Positions 46,188 through 53,626 of a DNA stretch of 64,000 nucleotides are shown here, in pieces. The notes beneath the pieces were generated by a model, which saw only the letters and a list, made by a program, of their open reading frames with translations, did not search any database and was not told the DNA's origin. Origin of the DNA: Spirochaetota bacterium (GTDB taxonomy: Bacteria > Spirochaetota > UBA4802 > JAKQUI01); NCBI GenBank assembly GCA_029562645.1, contig JAKQUI010000036.1:124001-188000 (forward strand), in the 5' to 3' direction. Each line of letters begins with the position of its first letter. Within the stretch, counting starts at the first letter, position 1. A program made the position numbers and the translations under genes.

Positions 46188-47299
46188 CGCCCGCCCTTGA
46201 GAAGCTCGGCGAACGCCTCGATGCGCGTCGCGAAGGCGGCGCAGTTTTCGTAATCGTCGATCGCCATCTCGAGACGGAGCGACGAAACCCCGCGCTCGCG
46301 CAACAGCCCCTCGATGTGCGGAAACTCCAGGGACTCGTACTCGCAGAATTTCTCGCCAATGAAGACGAGCCCCCGCGCGCCCGATTCCTCGACGAGCGAT
46401 AGAATCGTATCCACGCGCCGGTCCGCCGTCGGAAGCAGGGTCGTGCAGGGATGATGCCGCCGGTAGAAGTCCGCGTAATACCCGCCCGGATCGCCGTCCT
46501 CAGGCGGCTGATACCCGTAGGAGCGCCGTTGCGTGGCCACATCGTTCGCGACCACGCGCAGTCCGCAGCGCTCGATCAGGTCTATCATCGCGGGCGGCGG
46601 CGGGAGAATGCCGCTTACCACGATCGGAATGGTCGCGGAGGCATTGATCGATACGGCGGCGCAATCATCGACCGCCGTGCGCAGCCGCTTCACCTGCTCC
46701 TCCACGCCCACCAGATAGCCGAAGCGGTTGATCCGCGAAAAGGCGCGATACAACAGCCGCCCTTCGCCGACCAGCGCCTCGAGGCGGCGCAGCAACGCCC
46801 GCATCTCGCCGTAGCGGCGCTGGCTCTCCAGGAAGCGCTCGGACGAAAAGTGGACACCGAATGCCGCCTCGCACTCGGCGACGAGCGCATCCATGCGCCG
46901 TGCGAGGTATTCGGATGCCTCGGTACGTTCCGCGGGGATCGCGGGAATGTGCAGCTTTATGATGGGAAGCTCACGGCCCTGCGCTCCCAGCCCGCGCTCG
47001 ATGATCTCCGGCAGGTTGCGCAGGGTGTCGCAGGCATTGTACATCAGCAGGCCGTCGAGGATCGCGCCGTAGTCGGAAAGGACGATCTCGACCAGGTGGC
47101 GCGCGACCGAGCAGGCGAACGGCTGGAGGTGCCGATCCGACAGCGGCGTCGATTTCACGATGCCCTTGAGCTCCCAGAGCACGACCGGCCGCAGGCCCAT
47201 CGCATGCAGAAGCTCCAGCGGCGGATAGAGCGGGAAGCAACCGACGACCGGCGTGCCCTTCTCCCTGCAGGCGCGTATTGTTTCAATCACGGAATCCAT
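46184..47299 (-). CDS. 2-hydroxyacyl-CoA dehydratase-like subunit, second copy
   Basis: 371 residues from the ATG at 47299 (frame open to 47404). Starts with the family-typical GTPVVGCFPLYPPLELLHAMG and LQPFACSVARHLVEI; later cysteines in MYNACDTL, FCEYESLEF and NCAAFATRI. It shares the family of the gene downstream but is clearly diverged, so the pair could make the two-subunit dehydratase or a system like the ones acting on double-cubane clusters. Substrate unknown. Confidence 0.78.
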   Translation of the reverse strand: MDSVIETIRACREKGTPVVGCFPLYPPLELLHAMGLRPVVLWELKGIVKSTPLSDRHLQPFACSVARHLVEIVLSDYGAILDGLLMYNACDTLRNLPEIIERGLGAQGRELPIIKLHIPAIPAERTEASEYLARRMDALVAECEAAFGVHFSSERFLESQRRYGEMRALLRRLEALVGEGRLLYRAFSRINRFGYLVGVEEQVKRLRTAVDDCAAVSINASATIPIVVSGILPPPPAMIDLIERCGLRVVANDVATQRRSYGYQPPEDGDPGGYYADFYRRHHPCTTLLPTADRRVDTILSLVEESGARGLVFIGEKFCEYESLEFPHIEGLLRERGVSSLRLEMAIDDYENCAAFATRIEAFAELLKGGR

Positions 47300-47418
47300 C
47301 GATGGTAATATGATACCAGAATGCGGCGCGCCTGTCCACCGAAAAATCAAACCGCAGCGCTTCGATCCGGCGCGTTTAATGCTTGATTCGCCCGGCCAAC
47401 CCATCGAAACTGCGCGCC

Positions 47419-48573
47419 ATGCTCACGAGAAGAGAATTCCTGTCGACCCTGACCCGCGCGTCGGCCGCCGGCGTGCTTGCGGGACTCGGCGCCGGCGCGT
47501 GCGCGCACGCCGCTCGATCGCCCCATTACGCTCCGGTTGGGCGGCGCATCACCCATCGCCGCTTCACGCTCAGGATGAAGGGGACCTGGTCCATCGCGCG
47601 CGGTTCAATGGACTCGAAGGATATCGTGATCGTCGAGCTCGAGCGCGACGGATACATTGGCCGCGGCGAGGCGGCGCCGAGCTCGTTTTACGGCGAATCG
47701 GCCGAATCCTCGACGGCCTTCGTCCAAGCCGTAACGCCGCTCCTTGAGTCCGCCGACTGGCGGGACATCGACGCGTTCGAAAAAGCAATCGTGCGCCGCG
47801 GCGCTCCCGATCGCGGCGGACTGTGCGCCGTCACCACGGCCCTGCTCGATTGGAACGCTCGTCGGCGCGGCCTCCCCCTGCACCGGCACCTGGGCATCGA
47901 CGCGCGCACCATGCCGCGATCGACGTTTTCCATCGGCATCTCCGCGCGCGGCGAGATGCTCCGCAAGGTGCGCGCCGCCTCGGCCTATCCGCTCATCAAG
48001 ATCAAGGTTGGCTTCGACGGCGATATCGCCATCATCGAAGCGATACGCTCCATCAGCCGACAGACGATCCGCGTGGACGCGAACGGCGGCTGGAGGTCAA
48101 AAGAGGAGGCGCTGGAAAAGATCACGGCGCTCGCGCGGCTGGGCGTGGAGTTCGTGGAACAGCCGCTCCCCGTGGACCGCATCGACGATGCGCGCTGGCT
48201 TACCGCGCGTTCGCCCCTTCCCATAATCGCCGACGAGGGCGTCCGGACCGTGCGCGACATCGCGCCGCTCACCGGGGCGTGCCACGGCATCAACATAAAA
48301 CTGATGAAGTGCGGCGGCATCCCCGAGGCGCTGCGGATGATCGCGCTCGCTCGGAGCCACGGCATGCGAGTGATGATGGGATGCATGATCGAAAGCTCGC
48401 TGGGCATCACCGCCGCGGCGCACATCGCGCCCTTGGTCGACTTCGCCGATCTCGACGGAAACCTCCTGGTGGCGAACGACCCGTTCGCCCGCGGCGTTCG
48501 AATCACAAACGGCCTCCTGGTCCTCCCCGGCGGGCCGGGCATTGGCGTGGAGCAGGCCCCTTTCACGGCCTGA
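47419..48573 (+). CDS. Exported dipeptide epimerase (enolase superfamily)
   Basis: 384 residues from the ATG at 47419. A twin-arginine signal (TRREFLSTLTR followed by a hydrophobic stretch and GAGACAHA) opens the protein; the cysteine could even be lipidated. The body is an Ala-Glu-type dipeptide epimerase: KIKVGF with catalytic Lys, VDANGGW, VEQPLP, ADEG, and the second Lys in INIKLMKCGG, ending with GCMIESSLGI. Known relatives work in the cytoplasm on muropeptides, so export by Tat is unusual. A terminator follows. Confidence 0.87.
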   Translation: MLTRREFLSTLTRASAAGVLAGLGAGACAHAARSPHYAPVGRRITHRRFTLRMKGTWSIARGSMDSKDIVIVELERDGYIGRGEAAPSSFYGESAESSTAFVQAVTPLLESADWRDIDAFEKAIVRRGAPDRGGLCAVTTALLDWNARRRGLPLHRHLGIDARTMPRSTFSIGISARGEMLRKVRAASAYPLIKIKVGFDGDIAIIEAIRSISRQTIRVDANGGWRSKEEALEKITALARLGVEFVEQPLPVDRIDDARWLTARSPLPIIADEGVRTVRDIAPLTGACHGINIKLMKCGGIPEALRMIALARSHGMRVMMGCMIESSLGITAAAHIAPLVDFADLDGNLLVANDPFARGVRITNGLLVLPGGPGIGVEQAPFTA

Positions 48574-48589
48574 TACGCACTGCACCATG

Positions 48590-48628
48590 GGTGCAAGCGG
48601 CGCTGTCGCTTTTCGCACCTCCTTTTTT
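48590..48628 (+). terminator. Terminator of dipeptide epimerase gene
   Basis: GGTGC-AAGCG pairs with CGCTT and GCACC around a seven-base loop, with a small internal bulge, followed by TCCTTTTTT. It starts 17 bases after the stop codon. Confidence 0.85.
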
Positions 48629-48939
48629 ACGACACGTCCTTTCCGTGTTTGGATTAGCACCAGGAAAGTGCCTGATATTATGTAAATTCGGGGAGGCTGT
48701 GCCTTTTGGCATAAGCGGCCCCTTTGGTCGCACGCTGCGGATGGGCCTCCGCGCCCTCCACGAGGCGGCGAATGCGCGTACACGGCGCCCCGCGGATGGC
48801 TTGCCCGTCCTCGCGCGCATCCGAGCGCCCGCACCTCCTTGTGCGGGCGTCTGGTTGCGCCAGTACGGTAATCGTCAGCGGGAGAGCGTTTACAATGATC
48901 CGATCCCGCATTCTGATGGCTGCCATCCCTGAGAGCGTG
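48629..48939. other. Gene-free stretch with one strong hairpin
   Basis: No convincing reading frame is seen on either strand between the epimerase terminator and the thioesterase promoter. It contains a nine-base-pair perfect hairpin, CGCCCGCAC / GTGCGGGCG with loop CTCCTT (48826-48849), lacking a T-tract. No known riboswitch motif was recognised. Confidence 0.5.
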
Positions 48940-48968
48940 TTGACAACTGCGCGCGCCGCCGGTACCAT
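48940..48968 (+). promoter_or_regulatory. Promoter of the thioesterase gene
   Basis: TTGACA (48940-48945), 17-base spacer, TACCAT (48963-48968). Expected start near 48975, 27 bases before the ATG at 49002, with a GGGAGG ribosome site between. Confidence 0.65.
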
Positions 48969-49001
48969 GTCCCCGGCAACAACGCCCCGACGGGAGGATC
49001 C

Positions 49002-49787
49002 ATGCACTTCGACACCGATACGCGAACCGAAAGAACGTCACCGGGCGTCTACAGCGCCGCCATAAGCGACCGGTGGTCCATCAACAACAATCCCAACGGC
49101 GGCTATCTCATGGCCGTCATGTCACGGGCCCTGCTTACCCAAAGCGACTTCTCGTCCACGCCCATCGTCACGGCAAATTACTTGGCGCGCTGCGTCCCCG
49201 GGCCGGCAACCATCGAGGTCCGCGAGATATCGAGGACCAGGCAGTTCCATCGCTTCGAGGCGTCCATCATCCAGGACGGTGCGGAGCGGGTGCGTGCGCT
49301 CGCCACCTTCGCGTCCGGCGGCGGCGACTGCTCCATCAACCGCTACGAGGCATCGCCCCCGGAGCTCGCGCCGCGTGAAGATTGCGTCCTCATCCCCACT
49401 ATCCCGACATACACATTGTTCGGCGAGCTCGACGTCATGCTGGACCCGTCCTGCGCCGGCTGGATGCAAAACAAACATGTGGAACGCTCCGAGAACAAGG
49501 GCTGGATGCGCTTCAAGAACGAGCGCCCCTACGATCTGCCCGCGGTGCTGCTCATTGCGGACTCCATGCCGCCTGCGGTGATGGCGAGCCAGGGGATGAT
49601 GACGTGGGTGCCCACGATCGAGATCTCGGTGAACGTCCGCGCCATGCCGCAATCGACGTGGCTGCGGTGCAGCCTGCGTACGCGCTTCATTACCTGCGGC
49701 CTGCTGGAGGCCGACGGGGAGGTCTGGGACGAGGCGGGCAACCTGGTCGCCATCTCACGACAGATCGCCCAGGCGAAAAAGCTCTAG
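49002..49787 (+). CDS. Acyl-CoA thioesterase (TesB-like double hotdog)
   Basis: 261 residues. Starts with the TesB-like entry SDRWSINNNPNGGYLMAVM, then a second hotdog half with MGxMTWVPTIEISVNVRA-like sequence (MMTWVPTIEISVNVR). It hydrolyses acyl-CoA to free acid and CoA in the cytoplasm; chain-length preference is unknown. Its promoter and GGGAGG site are clear. Confidence 0.85.
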   Translation: MHFDTDTRTERTSPGVYSAAISDRWSINNNPNGGYLMAVMSRALLTQSDFSSTPIVTANYLARCVPGPATIEVREISRTRQFHRFEASIIQDGAERVRALATFASGGGDCSINRYEASPPELAPREDCVLIPTIPTYTLFGELDVMLDPSCAGWMQNKHVERSENKGWMRFKNERPYDLPAVLLIADSMPPAVMASQGMMTWVPTIEISVNVRAMPQSTWLRCSLRTRFITCGLLEADGEVWDEAGNLVAISRQIAQAKKL

Positions 49788-49796
49788 GACCCATCG

Positions 49797-50621
49797 GTGC
49801 GCGTCGTGTTGATCCTCGGAGTACTCCTATTGGCGCTTCTCCCGGCGCACGGACGGCTTGCGGCCGCACCGAACGAGCGCGCGCGCGTCATCGCCGACAT
49901 TCCCGCGCCGCCGGGCCATGTCCGGATTCCGGCGAAGATGGACTCATTCGCTCACTGGCTGCGAAACCGTCCGCTCCTTCCCCCCGGCGCGCCGGTGTAC
50001 TACTTCGACGGACGGCGCAAGCCGAATCAAGCCGTTCACTACGCGGTGCTGGACATGGACATCGGAAAGCGCAACCTGCAGCAGTGCGCCGACGCCATCA
50101 TGCGCCTGCGCGCGGAATACCTGTACGGCAGGGGGCTGCATGAACGCATCGTGTTTTCCGTGACCTCGGGCCAGCCGCTTTCGTTTCGGGAATGGGCGGA
50201 AGGGTATCGCCCGCGGTTCGGTACGCGCTCCATGCGCATGGAAAAGCGGGCCGCGCGCGATTACTCAGAGGGCAATCTTCGCTCCTATCTTGTGACGCTC
50301 TACGCCTACGCGGGGACGGCGTCGCTCGTGCGGGACCTGACGCACGTGCGCTCCCTTCGCGACATGCGCATCGGCGACGTGTTCATCCAGGGCGGGCACC
50401 CGGGACATGCGGTGATCGTAGTGGACATGGCGCGGGACCCATCCGGCGGGCCGGGGATGTTCATGGTGGCGCAAAGCTACATGCCGGCGCAGAGCGTGCA
50501 TGTGCTGCGCAATCCCGCGGACCCGGACGGCGGGCCGTGGTATCGGGACGATTTCGGCGCACAACTCGTCACGCCGGAATGGAACTTCAGCGCCGCCGAT
50601 CTGCGGCGCTTTCGCGACTGA
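49797..50621 (+). CDS. DUF4846 secreted protein
   Basis: 274 residues from GTG 49797, nine bases after the thioesterase. A signal peptide (VLILGVLLLALLPAHG) precedes a DUF4846 domain: AVLDMDIGKRNLQQCADAIMRLRAEYLY and GDVFIQGGHPGHAVIVVDMA, the latter resembling NlpC/transglutaminase-like folds. The function of the family is unknown. Ends four bases before a convergent small gene. Confidence 0.85.
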   Translation: MRVVLILGVLLLALLPAHGRLAAAPNERARVIADIPAPPGHVRIPAKMDSFAHWLRNRPLLPPGAPVYYFDGRRKPNQAVHYAVLDMDIGKRNLQQCADAIMRLRAEYLYGRGLHERIVFSVTSGQPLSFREWAEGYRPRFGTRSMRMEKRAARDYSEGNLRSYLVTLYAYAGTASLVRDLTHVRSLRDMRIGDVFIQGGHPGHAVIVVDMARDPSGGPGMFMVAQSYMPAQSVHVLRNPADPDGGPWYRDDFGAQLVTPEWNFSAADLRRFRD

Positions 50622-50624
50622 TCC

Positions 50625-50915
50625 CTACCGGCCGAAGTACTTGTCGCGGATCTTGGTCAGCTCCTCCGCGATGCGGTCGTCGGGCCCCGTGCTCCCGCTG
50701 TCGATCATCTTGAGGAGCGTGATGGAGATATTGAGCGCCGCCTCAAGCGGGACGGAGAGGTCCTCGCCCTTTTTCTCCTTTGCGTCGCTCGCGAAGACCG
50801 ATGTGCAGTACTTGTCGAGCAGGACAAACACGCTGTTGAGGTCCTCGAAACGGTCGCTCACCCGCGCCTCAACCGCGTCCAGGGTCTTTCCCAGTAGTTG
50901 ATACGATGAAAACAT
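50625..50915 (-). CDS. Hypothetical helical protein
   Basis: 96 residues, unrecognised, predicted largely helical with a coiled-coil tendency and no signal peptide. It follows the cysteine synthase gene by 42 bases on the same strand. Confidence 0.55.
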   Translation of the reverse strand: MFSSYQLLGKTLDAVEARVSDRFEDLNSVFVLLDKYCTSVFASDAKEKKGEDLSVPLEAALNISITLLKMIDSGSTGPDDRIAEELTKIRDKYFGR

Positions 50916-50957
50916 GTCTCACCTCGGAATGTGCAATATAACGTCCCTCGTGCGCGC

Positions 50958-51875
50958 TTAGGGCGGGCATTGCGCGCAGATGGACCGGAAGACCTCGGTC
51001 GAAAGATACCGGTCGCCGCGGTCGGGCAAGATGACCACCACCGTCGATCCGCGCGGAAGGTCGCGCGCCGCCTGCATGGCCCCCCACAGCGCCGCGCCGC
51101 TCGATATCCCGCAGAACAGCCCCTCGATGAGCGAGAGATCGCGCACGGTCTCGAAGGCATTGTCGTCGGAGCACATGAGCTGGCGGTCGATGAGTTCCGG
51201 CTTGTAGATCCCCGGCACGATCGATTCGCTCATGTTCTTGAGCCCCTGGATGCGATGATTGAGCGTGGGCTCGACCCCCAGGACCGTGGTGCGGGGATGG
51301 TGATCGCGGAAATAGCGCGAGCACCCCATCAGCGTGCCCGTGGTGCCCATTCCGGCCGCCACGAGGTCCACCTCCCCCTTCGTATCGCGCACGATCTCCG
51401 GCGCGGTGGTCTCGTAATGCGCCTGCCAGTTCGCGTCATTGTCGAACTGGTTCGGCATGTAGTAGCGGTCGCCCTGCATCTCCATCACGTGATGCGCGCG
51501 GGTGATGGCGCCGTCGGTGCGATCGCATCCGGGCGTGAGCTCGAGCTCGGCGCCCAGCGCCATGAGGACGGAGCGCCGCTCCTCGCTCACGCAGGCGGGC
51601 ATCATGAGCTTGATCTTGTAGCCCATGGCCGCGGCGATCATCGCCATGCCGATCCCGGTGTTCCCGGAGGTTGGCTCCAGGATGGTCCGGTCCTTCGTGA
51701 GATCGCCCCGCTCGATCGCCTTCCTGATCATGTAGTACGCCGGCCGGTCCTTGATGGAGCCGCCCGGGTTTGCGCCCTCGAGCTTCGCCATCATGCGCAC
51801 GCCCGTCTTTCTCGCGTCCCAGATGTTCGAAAGCTCGACCAGCGGCGTATTGCCGATTGCGTTCACCAGGCTCAT
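50958..51875 (-). CDS. Cysteine synthase family protein
   Basis: 305 residues from the ATG at 51875, chosen because GGGAGG lies about 8 bases upstream; the frame is open to 51947. PLP lysine in GGSIKDRPAYYM, substrate loop EPTSGNTGIGMA, phosphate loop AAGMGTTGTLMGC and CGISSGAAL. These are O-acetylserine (or O-phosphoserine) sulfhydrylase features (CysK/CysM). Cystathionine beta-synthase without its regulatory domain remains an alternative. Confidence 0.88.
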   Translation of the reverse strand: MSLVNAIGNTPLVELSNIWDARKTGVRMMAKLEGANPGGSIKDRPAYYMIRKAIERGDLTKDRTILEPTSGNTGIGMAMIAAAMGYKIKLMMPACVSEERRSVLMALGAELELTPGCDRTDGAITRAHHVMEMQGDRYYMPNQFDNDANWQAHYETTAPEIVRDTKGEVDLVAAGMGTTGTLMGCSRYFRDHHPRTTVLGVEPTLNHRIQGLKNMSESIVPGIYKPELIDRQLMCSDDNAFETVRDLSLIEGLFCGISSGAALWGAMQAARDLPRGSTVVVILPDRGDRYLSTEVFRSICAQCPP

Positions 51876-51906
51876 GGCCGAAGCCTCCCGTCGCGACCCG
51901 GGGCGA

Positions 51907-52338
51907 TCATGCGCCGGTCGGCGTACCGTCGCCGGGCGCATCGACAATATACGATCGGTATTCGCGATCGACCTGAAGAATATGCGTTTTCCACCATGCC
52001 ACCAGCTCCTTGTTTACGCGCAAGGCGAGATAGGAATCGGACCCGCCCCGCTCGTAGTCCTTTTTAAACGCGGCGAGCTGTTTTTCAAACTGCCGGTGCT
52101 GCGTCATATGGCGCACGACATCCGGATACCGGTGCCGGGACATCAGGTCCTCCTCAAGCGAAAAGTGTTGCGCCACGTATTCCTCCAACGAGTGAAGCAC
52201 CTGGCCGACAACCTTCTTTCCATCGCCCCGATACAGCGACAGGCTGAGCGAGTCCATGAGCCGAAACAGTTCCCGATGCTGGCGATCGACATCTACGATG
52301 CCGATCTCATATTCGGAAGTCCAGATAAACGGTTCCAT
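51907..52338 (-). CDS. Bacteriohemerythrin
   Basis: 143 residues from the ATG at 52338. The di-iron ligands are all traceable: VDRQHRELF, AQHFSLEEDLM, HMTQHRQFE and THILQVDREY. It binds O2 reversibly, for storage or sensing, in the cytoplasm. Lies 31 bases upstream of the cysteine synthase start, same strand. Confidence 0.93.
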   Translation of the reverse strand: MEPFIWTSEYEIGIVDVDRQHRELFRLMDSLSLSLYRGDGKKVVGQVLHSLEEYVAQHFSLEEDLMSRHRYPDVVRHMTQHRQFEKQLAAFKKDYERGGSDSYLALRVNKELVAWWKTHILQVDREYRSYIVDAPGDGTPTGA

Positions 52339-52449
52339 CGTATCACCCCGATCGGTTCCCGGTTCGCACCGGCGCTCTCGAGACACCGGCACATGCGCAC
52401 ATGCGGGACCCGGGAAGCGCAAAACACCATAGGCATGCACGCGTCACTG

Positions 52450-53259
52450 TCAAGGCAAAAAGGGTGATGATGCATCGCATGAGAGCGGGCCCCCCGACTC
52501 CTTCCGGAGCACATAGGCGTTCCAGCCCTGCGCCGATTCGTGGTCGATCACACGAAGGGCGTTGTGCGCGAAACACTCGCGCACCCCCGTGTCCGCGAGC
52601 GAGGATACGCCGCTTGCGAACATCACCCCGTCCGGCTTCATGAGCCGCACCAGCTGCGCGCAGTGTTCGATGATGATCGGCGAGACGATGTTCGCCAGCA
52701 CGATGTCGTAGTCGCGCACGGGGTCGAGCCGCGCAAGGTCGTCCCGGCGCACCCGGATGCGCCCGCATTCGTTCATCCGGCAGTTCTCGACGGCGCTCTC
52801 GACGGCCGCCGGGCTGAGGTCGAATGCGTCGATATCGTCCACGCCCAGTTTCGCGGCGAGGATGGAGAGGATGCCCGTTCCCGTCCCCACGTCGATGAGG
52901 GACATGCCGCGCCGGATCGGCTCCGGGACCGAGGAGAGGTGCCGGTGCAAAAAGCGGTAACACAGCGCCGTCGTGGGGTGCCGCCCGTCCCCGAAGGCCA
53001 GAAAGGGGTTGATGTAGATGGCGCCCGAGACCGCGTCCGCCGCCGTCACGGATGGGAGCGGCATGAAACGACCGTCGAGACCGTTCGCCTCGCGTTCGGC
53101 ATCGGCGAGCAGAGAGGCCCAGGCGGCGCTGGCGACATCGCGGTCACCGCCGTCATCGGCGGAATCACCATACCGGAAATCGCGATAGTGCGAATCCGGC
53201 GCATCATCGTGAATGCCGTCCTCCGCTTCCAATAAAACGACAACAAACGGCTCCTGCAT
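52450..53259 (-). CDS. prmA: Ribosomal protein L11 methyltransferase
   Basis: 269 residues from the ATG at 53259 (the frame is open to 53328; GGAG lies about 10 bases before 53259). PrmA core: FGDGRHPTTALCYRFL, SAM motif DVGTGTGILSILAAK, and LANIVSPII. It trimethylates L11. The N-terminal domain is shorter and more acidic than in E. coli PrmA, so the assignment is by the methyltransferase core. Confidence 0.85.
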   Translation of the reverse strand: MQEPFVVVLLEAEDGIHDDAPDSHYRDFRYGDSADDGGDRDVASAAWASLLADAEREANGLDGRFMPLPSVTAADAVSGAIYINPFLAFGDGRHPTTALCYRFLHRHLSSVPEPIRRGMSLIDVGTGTGILSILAAKLGVDDIDAFDLSPAAVESAVENCRMNECGRIRVRRDDLARLDPVRDYDIVLANIVSPIIIEHCAQLVRLMKPDGVMFASGVSSLADTGVRECFAHNALRVIDHESAQGWNAYVLRKESGGPLSCDASSPFLP

Positions 53260-53409
53260 GCGGCGAACTCCGTCAGAAGATTTTTTTGCGAAAGAAATCC
53301 CGACCGGGGACATCGAAAACGTCCGCACCTCCGCAATTCACAGTTATATACGCATGCGGGCGGTCAAGAAGAATGGCTCCGGCATCGGCGCAAACGGATG
53401 AAAAATCTT

Positions 53410-53437
53410 TTGATATCTTTCCGATGAGCGCTATGCT
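53410..53437 (+). promoter_or_regulatory. Promoter of the 35-residue membrane protein
   Basis: TTGATA (53410-53415), 16-base spacer, TATGCT (53432-53437), 30 bases before the small ATG. Confidence 0.6.
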
Positions 53438-53467
53438 CATTCACATCGAAGTTGCATCGGAGACGCC

Positions 53468-53575
53468 ATGCTAAAAAACGAGGCCGTTCGTTCTACGCTT
53501 TTCTTTCTCGCCATCATGTTCATCTGGCTGTTTGTCGCGGGCTGGGTGCTTCCAAAGTTCGGCATCCGCACCTGA
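53468..53575 (+). CDS. Small single-pass membrane protein (35 residues)
   Basis: 35 codons: an N-terminal MLKNEAVRS, one hydrophobic helix (about residues 10-28, with FFLAIMFIWLFVAGWVL) and a basic tail KFGIRT. CGGAG lies 7 bases before the ATG, and a fitting promoter stands upstream. It lies between the divergent prmA and the convergent histidine kinase. Size and make-up match known bacterial small membrane proteins; function unknown. Confidence 0.68.
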   Translation: MLKNEAVRSTLFFLAIMFIWLFVAGWVLPKFGIRT

Positions 53576-53588
53576 CTGGCCGGCATCT

Positions 53589-53606
53589 GTTCTCAGTTGT
53601 GAGAAC
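53589..53606. repeat. Inverted repeat after the small gene
   Basis: GTTCTCA, GTTG, TGAGAAC: seven perfect pairs between convergent genes. No T-tract on either strand; possibly an mRNA 3' hairpin. Confidence 0.5.
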
Positions 53607-53626
53607 CGAAAAACGATGCGGAACAC

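Noticed and set aside
44941-46542. 533-codon minus-strand frame
   Set aside because: Alternate frame of the two dehydratase-like genes; extremely Arg/Ala/Gly-rich.
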